Positions 43,927 through 54,234 of a stretch of DNA of 64,000 bases are shown here, piece after piece. Source of the stretch: Papaver somniferum (taxonomy: Eukaryota; Streptophyta; Magnoliopsida; Ranunculales; Papaveraceae). The notes beneath the pieces are model-generated. The model made no database searches, had not been told where the DNA came from, and saw nothing but the letters and a program-made list of their open reading frames with translations. Within the stretch, counting starts at the first letter, position 1; each line of letters starts with the position of its first letter. The stretch lies in NCBI RefSeq assembly GCF_003573695.1, contig NC_039361.1, positions 36,087,702 to 36,151,701 on the forward strand, written 5' to 3'. Position numbers and translations under genes: made by a program.

Positions 43927-44266
43927 GGGAGGATCCGTGGACACTCTAGGCACACTATCATACATGATTTACGTCATTTTCTCCACAAAAATCAAAAAAT
44001 AATGAAATTAAATCTAATATTTTGATTATACGTTCCTCTTATATGACTCTGCATTCCTGCCAGAAAATGAGCACAATTCGATACGTATAACACCACCATC
44101 TACCCTTTTGAGTATCAACCGTTAAAAGTTAACCGTTGAATGTAGAGTCTTATAATACGACCGTATCATCAAAATATTAGATTTAAATTCATTGTCGTTT
44201 TGGTTTTGTGGAGAAAATGACGCAAATCATGTATGATAATGTGCATCTAAGAGTGTCCATGTACCC
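43927..44266. mobile_element. Foldback MITE related to the one at 17186
   Basis: The left arm (TGGACACTCTAGGCACACTA, ATCATACATGATTTACGTCA, TTTTCTCCACAAAA) matches the inverse of the right arm over about 130 bases. The centre ACCATCTACCCTTTTGAGTA and GTTAACCGTTGAA parallels the centre of the 17186-17616 element. About 340 bp, non-coding. Confidence 0.75.
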
Positions 44267-45278
44267 TTTCTCTCTACAAAATAGTCATACTTTTTATAAT
44301 TGGTTTGCAGAGCTATCATAATTTAAAACTTACAAAATGATCATTTTCCACCCGATTTAATACTTTTGAATAATACAGTGTCAACTTTTCCTAAAATACC
44401 CTCCTCAAAATACGCTCCTCAAAACACACTCCTCATTTAACTAAATGGTTAAGGTGGTGGTGATATGGTGGTAGAAGCTTAAGATATTTCGCTAAACCCT
44501 GGAGAGGAAGTGGTGAACCTTTGGGTATGAATTCGGTGTAACGATCCTGAACGCGATTTAACGATATGTACGCTATTCGACACCACCACCGTCGAAACAA
44601 CTATAATGAAGACAAAATTTAAAATTATGTATGGAGGGATAAATAGGAAGGATACATAGGTTTCATTAACATATTTAATTGTGAGTCACCACTTAACTCT
44701 GTACTATAGAAGTATAACCATTTTGTTAATAATTTGTAGTAGAATGGTTTCGTGAATCGTGTCCTAATACTATGACCAGTTTGTAGATTCTCCTTCAATT
44801 TATATAGTTTCCTTATGCTCCTCGATTGAATTTAGTAACCAACTCCATCTCAGGATTGAGGTTGGCTTTTCTAAGAGGGTACAAACTTGGCACTAGTAAT
44901 GGCTCTAGGGTATTACCTTAGCATTAAAATTCTCTAGCTCTAGCTAGATCCATATAGTTGGCGAAGGTCAATTAAGAAGAGAGATCGCTTAGCAACATGA
45001 CTGTTATGCTTATATTTTTGTCAAATTGAACATGAAATGGGATTTTAATTGTGTACATATGCAATTGATAAATTTTTTTTTTTTTTTAGAGATGATAAGA
45101 ACACAGCGAGATCGAAGAAAAATAAAATACAAAAGCTCTTACATACCTGTAACAATGGTAGAATCAGAGAACTAAGGATGGATCTAATGATGTCCAAGAT
45201 CCAAGATTACGCACTATTGAACTGTCGTTTATAGTGCTACAGTTTCGTTGATTCCCAGAGAGTGCTTCGTTTTGCTTG
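44267..45278. other. Intergenic, no gene seen
   Basis: AT-rich with a CTCCTCAAAATACGCTCCTC short repeat near 44400 and a poly-T run at 45067-45082. No convincing frame or element. Confidence 0.45.
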
Positions 45279-45515
45279 GATCCAAGATGGAAGTAATCCA
45301 GGCGCACGGTTTGAAACTGCGTATCAAAAAAGCTTCATACGCGGTTCCTAAATGCGTATTGTCACTACTTTATAGAAACTCAATTATCAGTACCATATAC
45401 ACCATTTGATTCCTAGTCTTATTGGAGATCTAATGGTTGATAAATGATGCGCCGTTTCTAACTGCGTGTCGCGCAGTTTCAAACCGCGTATGGACGTAGA
45501 ATCTTGGATTTCTAT
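45279..45515. mobile_element. Small inverted-repeat (MITE-like) element
   Basis: ATCCAAGAT...CACGGTTTGAAACTGCG at the left and the inverse of CGCAGTTTCAAACCGCG...ATCTTGGAT at the right form terminal repeats of about 40 bp with mismatches. Internal GCGGTTCCTAAATGCG and GCCGTTTCTAACTGCG add further hairpins. No TSD assigned. Confidence 0.55.
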
Positions 45516-46224
45516 TGCGGTTGGGCGTTGGTTTTTGGTGACGTGGATTCAACAAGAAAGTTGAATCTTGCACCACGATTAGACTCAGCCTAACACCACT
45601 GGAAGATCTAAAGTTCCGGAATCAAGAAAGTTCACGCCAACAGAGATGTAGAATATGAAGACAAAAGTTATCAATTAATCCTTGATGATACAAGGAAGTA
45701 GTAAAGAAGAAACAAACAAAGAAAAAGAATGAAGGCCTGACCAAGAGTAGATAAGTTATTTCTCTGAGAAAACGTATGTTGGAAGAAAAAAACAGAGAAC
45801 GAAAGTAAAGTTTCTCAGTCATTAACTTTTCCCTTATTTACCTGGATAAATTGGGACCTATGAATTACTTCAACTAACCTAAAGAGAGTAGGATATGGAC
45901 TGTCCAAATGATGATAAAAATACTAAATTAACCTTGAAAGAAACTTTAATTATTCTAATACAAATACAAATACAAATCACTTAATTAACAAATAAAAAAA
46001 TGATTAATCAAAACTCAATTTTTTTTCAATTTCCATCAAAATCAAAACTAAAACCTAATCATGTCACAAACAACAATTGAAATCTAATTTCTTTTTGGGT
46101 CTTGAAAAAAAACTCAAAAACAAAAAATTCAAGTGATTGAGTTAAATCCCTTTAATTCATTCCTTCTAAGAGGTACTCTACAATGATTTACCTCTAAATC
46201 TTTGAAATCACTCATCAAATTTTC

Positions 46225-46400
46225 TGAAAATCCACCCAGAATCGGTTTATGTGTGCACCATATTAATCCGATTCTGGGTGAACATCTACCACAATCGGTT
46301 TACGCTAAAACACACATCAACCGATTCGGGGTTCAAGTTTGAATTTGCAGAAATCAAGAATCGGATTATTAGTGCATCTATATAATCCGATTGTGACTGT
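46225..46400. repeat. Left subterminal hairpin array of the MULE
   Basis: Alternating AATCGGTTTA/AATCGGATTA and TAATCCGATT/AACCGATT words about 30 bp apart. The first pair, AGAATCGGTTTA and TTAATCCGATTCTG, makes a hairpin with a ~12-bp stem. Confidence 0.85.
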
Positions 46401-46447
46401 TAACGACTATTTTTTGAAATTGAAATTATAGTCATTGGTACTTTGTG

Positions 46448-46457
46448 TATATAAATA
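46448..46457 (+). promoter_or_regulatory. TATA box for the second MULE gene
   Basis: TATATAAATA lies 36-45 bases upstream of the ATG at 46493. This gives a very short 5' UTR and supports 46493 as a real start. Confidence 0.6.
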
Positions 46458-46492
46458 GGATAGCCTATTCTCTGTCATACACTACTTAGAAG

Positions 46493-47121
46493 ATGTCAAG
46501 TCCATCATCATCAACTACCAATTCAATCGAACACATACTTAGAAGATGCAAGCGAACAACCAAATCAATTGCGGGAATGGAAGAAGAGATACGCAAAAGA
46601 AGCGAACAAATAGCTACAAAAGCGACTTCGTCTTCATCACCTAATAAATATATTAATGTAATGGAGAAGTGTTAAGAAAACAAATAACTACAAAAGAAAC
46701 CATATCATCATCATCGGCTGCGACAAAATATGAAGAGAAACTCAAGGCAAAGAAACGAGGTCAAGAGCAATTCCAACTAATGGGAAGAATGAAAGATGTT
46801 GAGGAAGAGACCGAATGGGTTAAAAATTATTACATAGTCAAGGATCTTCCCAAAGAACATCAATATCAAAGTATATGTTGGCTTCAAGTTGGTTGGGGTC
46901 CTTTCGTTAAACAGACAAGCAAGAAACTACGCTATAATTATGAACCAACCCACATTTGTTCAAGGACACATCATGTTAGGATATGCCTCAAGTACAATGA
47001 GATTGTCGCTAGACACAAAGGAGATAGGTTCGCGGCACAGGATGAATATACCGCTTGGAGAGGAGAGCTGTTTTATCATTTTGAAGCGGCATTGATAGTT
47101 GAAGCTCACACTAAGAAATAG
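46493..47121 (+). pseudogene. Convergent second gene of the MULE, unknown protein
   Basis: ATG 46493 opens MSSPSSSTTNSIEHILRRCK..., a basic, serine-rich, probably helical stretch ending at 46675. One base of frame change near 46665 leads to RKQITTKETISSSSAATKYE, a repeat of the preceding segment, then KYEEKLKAKKRGQEQFQLMG, a tryptophan-bearing region (QSICWLQVGWGPFVKQTSKK) and RFAAQDEYTAWRGELFYHFE, with stop at 47121. I recognise no family. Position and orientation recall the second gene of maize MuDR, which is also convergent with the transposase gene, but I see no sequence evidence of homology. An intron or sequencing indel could also explain the frame change. Confidence 0.5.
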
Positions 47122-47159
47122 AACCGTGATAGTTTGAATTTTAAAAGTTTATGAAAAGT

Positions 47160-47600
47160 GGAAATGGTCCACAATCGGATCATGTTAGACCATATGTAAT
47201 CCGATTATTGAGTTAAAAATTGTCTGTTCTTTTGTAACTTTTTCTTCCCAAAATCGGATTACATTGTCGTCCACAAAGACCGATTATGAAAGAATCTCGG
47301 ATCATGTTAAACCACATGTAATCTGATTATTGAGTTAAAAATTGTGTGTTCTTCTGTAACTCTTTTTTCCCAAAACCGGATTACATTATCGTCCTCAAAG
47401 ACCGATTCTAAAAGAATCCCAGACAAGTTTTGTTCAGAATCGGTTTATAATAGTTCATGCCTAAACCGATTCTTGATTGAATTCAAAATCAGTTTATAAC
47501 AGTTATAGTATAAACCGATTCTGAAAAAGCTGCATCAAACTACCTCCATAATCGGACTTTAAAAACGTATTAGAAGACCGATTACGTTACAAATTTCATG
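47160..47600. repeat. Central hairpin array between the two convergent MULE genes
   Basis: About fourteen AATCGGATTA/AATCGGTTTA words alternating with TAATCCGATT/AAACCGATT. A roughly 130-bp unit (GATCATGTTAGACCATATGT...GACCGATTATGAAAG) is repeated twice. Confidence 0.85.
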
Positions 47601-47729
47601 AGTCCAACGTACCCAAAAAATACAAATCACTTTCATTCATTAAGCTTGCTTCAGTTTGCAATATAAAATATACGAAAGCGACAAAATATAAACATCTGAT
47701 AGTTCAAGTTCTTAACAAAAGGAAAATAC

Positions 47730-50700
47730 TCATTCCAACACTTGGAGACCATTCATTTGATCCGGCTCGACTAACTCTTCCCAACGCTTCATGTTGGGCT
47801 CGTATTTTTCAAGCCATTTCTTGGTGATCTCTGAGTCATAATGTAACCTACACAACGGTGGTAATGGATAATTTTCATGTAGCCTGAGACCCATATAATA
47901 TATGTTGTTAGGGTTGAATAAAACAATTCTCCGATCCTTAAGAAATTCATCCCAAATGGTGTACTTGGGGGCATATGTAAAATATGTTCCCTGACCAAAT
48001 AAATGAACAACACAACTCCACATTTCTGCCAGAAGATGACCACATAGAGGCATGCTCATCCAATACTCTGGGGTAATTGGTTCATTCACCTTTGGCCCTT
48101 GTACACTAGAAACCATTTCATCAAATCTCACTTCTTTATCCTTTCTTGATCCTTCCTTCATCATTGAAATGTAAAAATTCTTGTCTTCTTGTATGCGCAA
48201 GGCCATCGTCTTTCTAAAATATTGGCATTGGGTTAGGTTCTCATCGTCCGCCAAACTTAAATGACCTATTTGTTCCGACGCAATGTGATAACCACAATTC
48301 CCATTCGCATCCACATCGTCGGTACATAATACATAGGGCTTAATAAATTCAGGAAGTTTCGAATAATACTCCTCGAATATGGTGTAACACGTTTGATGGG
48401 GTCTACCTCGTTCATCCCTAGGCGTGCTTCCATCACCATGAGCGGACCTTAGAGTCACCGTAGAACCCATTTGTCTTGCTTGTCCCTTCCATGCATGTAT
48501 CCTTGATACTCGTGTTGTACTCGCTTGACTCTCTTGATAAGGAACGATTAGATCGTTTGGCTCATCCTTTATTGTTTCCACTTGACTTTCTTGAGAAGAA
48601 TCGATTGGATCCTCATGTTGCGTACGAGCGATTGGTCATTTGAAAGGACCATATGTGCTCTACTTGTCCCGCTTTCTCCCTTCTTTGGTCGACCCATTTT
48701 CCTCTTAGTCGGTGCCTCTTCATGCTCAATTTGTGAAGGAATGTTTGGAACATTTGTCTTGGCTTGTGCGCTACTTGTGTCTCTTTCCCCTTTCTTTGGT
48801 CGACCACTTTTCTTTGGAACCTGCGCCTCTTCATATTTAGCGTCTTCATACTCATGTTGAGAAAAGTTTCTTTTATGACTCAATAACGGGTTTTTTCCGG
48901 TACTCATTGCAACCTTAAACTCTTTCATTTCTTCCTTCCTATCCATGTTGGTAGGTGGTCTACCCGTCGGCGGTAGCACCGTTGGTTCTCCGATCGGTAC
49001 CATATGGGGGTTAGCGGCTAGTTTTAAGTCGTGTCATACATCAAAACTTGTCGTGCCAAGCCATTTTTTTTTTTGCGAATTTCTCGATGATTTCTCTTCC
49101 AATATCCGTGTCCACAAAGGATTCGAGTTGTTCTTCGGTTGGGGGTGGTTTGAAAGTTAGTTGCTTCCAAAATGAATCAATGATTTCAAAAGGAATTCCT
49201 TGTTAGTACCTCGAAATCATGTGACGCCACGGAAATCTCAAGGCCGTCATCGTCATACATGAACATACAGTTCTCCTTCTCCCCATCTCGTTTTCCACAT
49301 AATATTTGTAATCCTTGATCATAGAAATGATTTCCCAGTGAGACACCCTATAGTTTAAACGTCTAATCAATGAATGGTAATCCTTGTAGCTTGTGATGAT
49401 TTTCATCCTACTCTCTTCCATTTGCGCGGTTATCTTGAGGATATCAGACGGTGTATTCATGGATGGCTTGTTGTACCGTAACCACCCTGTTTTGGCTCCC
49501 TCGGAGCAAGCTCTTCAAACTTCCATGAGATCCTTCAGCGATACTTGTCGCCTCCTTCTTGTAATGCATGTTTATAGGTGTAAGCATAGACACATTTTTC
49601 CTTGTACGGATCCAAAAATTCCTTCAAGCAATAAACCACACATTTCTCGTAATCCTTCTTCCATAGCCCAATAAAACTCTCCAAATAAGATTCGAACTCG
49701 GCCACGGACATTGAGTGTACCATTAAATCCCAATGATGTTGAAAATCCTTCCATAGTAACCCATTCGCTTCATACTCTGATTTGCTTTTCTTCTTGTCCT
49801 CCTCTCGTTGTTCCGGAGTTAGTTTTTGAATACGCTCATCTTCCTCCTTTTCACGAGCGGTACCTTTTTGTGGCTTTGGCCTTTGGATATGACCCCTACA
49901 ATTACTTCTAATATTGCATTGTATGTGCCATGTGCAAATAAAATGCTTAGCGTCCGGAAAAACCACTCATATAGCATTCATTAGTGCTTGGTCCTTATCT
50001 GTTACTCTGATCCTAGGAGTTTGATCGCCACGGTATATCTCCTTCAAGGTCTCTAGCATACAAGTAAAACTCACATCATTCTCCCGATCCATAAACCCCC
50101 TTGCTACCGTGAAAGTTTGCTTGTCAGAAGTATGTCAAGCTATGTTTAACAACGACATGTTGTACTTGTTGGTCTTGTACGTACAACCTATTAACAAAAT
50201 TTGATAGAAGCATTGGGCCAACTTGATCATCTACGGATGCGCCAAGAAAATACGAGTCACTTTTCCTTCCAATAGATGCTTCCTCATTGTGTATCCGTGT
50301 TGATCTACCATCCCATTCCCTCTTCCTAAAGGTTGCTCTTCCCGTGTAAATTTGCCTCAAAGTGGACAAGTTATCCTTATCATCCTCCCTAATCTTCCTA
50401 AGGATGTCACTGGTTTACACGCTTTTATCGACCTTACCGTTTCCAATTGATGTGGTTCCAACCCACAAACGGACGCGTGTCCAATAAGAGATTCCGGATC
50501 ATCATGATTATGACAACCATTCATCACTTTATAGAGCTTGTATACCTTACCATTGGGCCCACTGGGTCTATTAACTATAATCTTAAACATGAAATCATAC
50601 TTCTTGAATTTAGTAATGTATTCCCTTGTCGTCTTCTTCACATATGGTATGTTCTTTACCCAGTGACTTTCTTGCATTCATACCTCTCTCACAAACAAGT

Positions 50701-50890
50701 TCAAAAAGATCTTGGCTTGAACGACGACCTAAAACTAATGCGCATTTGATATCTATGCCCTTGTCTATAAACCATTGCTTTGCATCGTTTCTTTTTTTCC
50801 ATTCCAAATAGGTGAAATAGTGGGTAAGGGTATCAAGATCCAGCAAAGATACGGCTTTGGGCTGATCTTCGTCGAACTCCAAAACAATCT
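47730..50890 (-). pseudogene. MULE transposase with FAR1-like N-terminus, AT-hooks and C-terminal OTU protease domain
   Basis: Order on the minus strand: an N-terminal acidic start and FAR1-like region (50882-50370), including YDFMFKIIVNRP and YKLYKVMNGCHNHDDPE; then the MULE core at about 50210-49540 (CTYKTNKYNMSLLNIA, PRIRVTDKDQALMNAI, VFPDAKHFICTWHIQCNIRS). Two AT-hook-like GRPKKGE motifs lie at 48900-48640. The OTU-like cysteine protease (47730-48400) has DANGNCGYH as the Cys box and RLHYDSE near the expected C-terminal His. In-frame stops occur after LLNIA and LMNAI. The first catalytic position reads LIGCTYKTN where the family has Asp, so transposition activity is lost. OTU-bearing MULEs are known in plants. 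Confidence 0.9.
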
Positions 50891-50904
50891 ACAACATATA
50901 TTGA

Positions 50905-51350
50905 CAAGTTGAGGATTTAGAATCGGTTTATGTGTCACAGTCGAGACAACCGATTGTCAGGAATCGGATTATACGAGCGATTATAAAGTCTAATTAAGGA
51001 CTTGATGATTTCAGAGAAAATTTTCCATATTTCACAATCGGTTCAGTTGCATAACATGTAATCCGATTTTGCTCATCTTTTTTTTCTGTATCATTTCGTC
51101 TCCATAATTGGATTAAATATATATGCAAATGAACCGATTGTGAACTTCGTGTATTTTACTTGAACATCCAAGTGAAGGAATCGGCGTATGTACATCACCA
51201 ATAAAAACCGATTTTGGTCACGTACCCATCGCGCCAAAAATTTACTACAATCGGATTATATGGTGATGAACAACAACCGATTATGATACCCAATTTGGAG
51301 ATTTTACCCAGAATCGGTTTCTGTGGAGATATCGAATAAATTGATTCTGG
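50905..51350. repeat. Right subterminal hairpin array of the MULE
   Basis: Same AATCGGTTTA / AACCGATTGT / AATCGGATTA alternation as at the left end, about twelve words. It lies upstream of the transposase frame, so any binding site here could also control its promoter. Confidence 0.85.
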
Positions 51351-51927
51351 GAATTTATTTTGAAATTTTTTTCCCTTTGTGAGCGATCTAGACATGCAAA
51401 TACATGTTTGTGGATCATTAGAACTCATACCTGTCTATTTGAAGCATTATCACCTTCTTCTTCCCGGAGATACTGTTCTTGTGCTTGAATAACATCCTCA
51501 AGCATTCTTTGGTTGTCATGCTCTTCTTCATTCAACAAATTATCCAATTCGGTAGGATCGAAATCATGATTAACTGATGCACCCACTTCTTGATCACTAC
51601 TAGAGTCTTCATCGTCACTATAAAGTTTCATTTTTGTTAAGAAAAGCACAAACCCTAGTTTTTTCTTTTTTTCCCTCTACTTCTTCTTTCCCTACCCTTA
51701 AAAGAGGAAATGAATTTCTACTCTAATCCTAACACTATAATCAAACTCAAACACTAATTAATTTAACTAATACTAACTTAATTAATCATCACTGAATAAG
51801 GGCATATTAGCCATTAACATAAATAGGAGGATAAGGGGTTTCTAACTAATACTTCTTAATGACCCTTTTTTCTTAGTCATAGGCCCCAATTAATCTCTAT
51901 AGGTCCCAATTTAGCCATGCTTATTTA

Positions 51928-53888
51928 TAACTACAATAAATTGGAAGTTACCGCGGAAATCTAAGAGAAGATATTGCAGATAGTGGAAATCGTGCAGTCA
52001 TTGGAGTTTTCTTCCTATTTTATCCCTATCCGAATTAAGAAAAAAGGGGGGAAAATAGTATGTAGCGATTTACCACCCTACACGTGTCAATCAAGACCGA
52101 CAAGTGGAAGCCTGATACAGAAAAATAGTGCACGCGCGTTCTACAATAACAACTCTAAATTTACTTTAACATATCTCGAGACAAGTTTGAAATCAATGGC
52201 CAAGATCAGTCCAACTGACATCGATAAGAAAAGTCTGCAGTACAGCTGTCTAGGCGTGGGATAAGCCAACTACCCACATTAAATACCAACTGACGTATAA
52301 CACGTGGAAGCGTCTGGATTGTTGAATTAGCGGTGGACCGTCGTAGTAAGAGTATAACACCGATGAAGCATCATATGAACACGACGAGTACCCGCGGTTC
52401 GGGCACACAGACTAAGAGAGTGGACGACAACTGTATGAAAAGGAACCCACACGAAGATCATATATACACCCAACTTCACCAAAGGGCAAGGGGTTAGCAT
52501 TTTAAGACTAAGAAGAGTATCTAGAGGAGAGAAAGTAAGTATCGAATGAGGGCGCCGATTAGATATTCTTATCTTTCCTTCCACTCAAAGTCATTTTTGA
52601 TTTAACTATGTAATCACCTTAAACTCATAGTGAAAACCTCTCAACACCCCATGGATGTAGGCCTTAGTGTTGAACTACTTAAATCATTGTCTCATTTATA
52701 TTGTGCACTTTTACTATCGTCGTCTTGTTTTCGTTATCCATTCCTACCATGATTATCTCGTCAAATACGTTCTACTCTAATTTATGGTACGATGATATGT
52801 GCCTATACATATTATCGTACATCTTTATTTGTCCTTGCATTAGTCATTTATTTGCTTTATTAAATTTCATCCAATACTGTGAATAGTGATTGTGAACGCG
52901 AAGATACCCTCGTTATTTTAGTGTTCACAACTATTGAATCAGATTATAAATAATGTGCGATACATTCTAGGATCCATGAACTTTCCTAAGTAGGCCACTA
53001 ACAATTATGTTAAATTTGGTACTTGCTGGTTGCGGAGAGTTTGGAAGAGTGTTGGTAGGGGTGTCAAAATTATGGAGAGTTTGGAAGTGTCATGGAGGCT
53101 AGGTATTAAGCTTGCTGATGGCCAGATAAATGGAGCTAAACTATGATCGAGGTTGGTGATAACTAGCTAGTTAGTTGTTTATAGATTGTAGTCGTCCGCC
53201 ATTGGACGACTGAGATCACTCATGGTCGTCCGTAATAGGTCGACTGTTTTTTTTTTTTGTTTTTTTTGAAATCAGAAAAATAATATAAAAATGCAACATC
53301 AGTTACTAACTACTTTAGTACTTTGATTCATATGGGGTTTGGATATTTTCCCTAGATTTTTCAAATAACAAATTCTTCGACTCTAATGGTTTATCAAACT
53401 GATGGTCATTAATTCATCTACCTCTCGATGAATCAAATGATGAAAATAGAAGAATAAGTATACTATTATGGTTACATAAAAATCTAACCTACCTACTGTT
53501 TCTAACTAGATAGTCTTTTAAGAGAAATGGTAAATTAATGAAGAAGAAGACAAGTGGTAGTAGTCATAGTCAAACTTATTTGACTTTTATAGGTGGCACA
53601 TAAAAAAAACAAAATTGAAAAATAAATTGATTTTATAAATCATGAGAGGGAGGAAATGGTTTTCCGTGTTTCCAATCTTTATTTTTCCTATTTCTTGTAT
53701 TAGTGGAACAAAAATTATAGGGAACAGGAAAAGTTGGATGGGAAATAGGGAAAACCAATTAGATTTGGTTTAACTTTTAATAGCAAGGATAATTTGATAA
53801 TTGTACTGTTTTGGAAGCCTTCTATCTTCCATGTACGTGGGCTCAAATTTTTTTAAGCAAATTTTTAGTGTGAATCACTATAGATTAG
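51928..53888. other. Intergenic with a probable decayed gypsy LTR remnant near 52080-52940
   Basis: No gene. At 52628-52694 the order AGTGAA..ACACCCCATGGATGTAGG..TTGAACTACTTAAATC parallels the U5-like block of the LARD-like LTR (34005-34060). The preceding stretch therefore looks like an old related LTR. Its ends could not be fixed. 53190-53235 has GTCGTCCG..ATTGGACGAC hairpin words, then a poly-T run. Confidence 0.45.
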
Positions 53889-54234
53889 GTAAAAACTGCA
53901 CTCAACACAGAGAGTAATGCTGAAAAGATAACCTCCAATTCTGAAATGGAAGACATGGAACATGATCTTGTTGAACAAGAAGGAGAAGGAGAAGCAAAAG
54001 AGGATTCCCATGAGATGAATGAGGCTGCTGTTGTTCTTGTAATTCTTCAACCTCAGTTTATTTTTTATTTTCATAATTCTTATTTTTTAATCCTTATTAA
54101 GTTTAGCACCCAAATTTTTTACAAATACTTGCAAAGTATTTCCGCTCATTTATTGTTTTGCTTGACTGTTTCCATGTATAATAGGGTTTTTGACTTGAGT
54201 ATCGAGTTTCATTCTACTTCTTTGAATTTAAACA

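Larger units (their letters stand above)
45841..51919 (-). mobile_element. Two-gene MULE transposon (FAR1/OTU type) with exact 8-bp TSD
   Basis: TIR CCTGGATAAATTGGGACCTA at 45841 matches the inverse of the right end (CATGGCTAAATTGGGACCTA on the minus strand, ending 51919). CTTATTTA flanks both sides exactly (45833-45840, 51920-51927), in the 8-11 bp range of Mutator-like elements. It carries a minus-strand transposase/OTU gene (47730-50890) and a convergent plus-strand gene of unknown type (46493-47121). Three arrays of AATCGGATTA-type hairpins are present. The transposase has stops, so the copy is not autonomous now. Confidence 0.93.

Noticed and set aside
43724..44002. 92-residue plus-strand frame
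   Set aside because: Its second half lies in the foldback MITE and no family is recognisable.
46493..47121. Homology of the second MULE gene to maize mudrB
   Set aside because: Only the convergent arrangement is similar; I see no shared motif and cannot claim homology.
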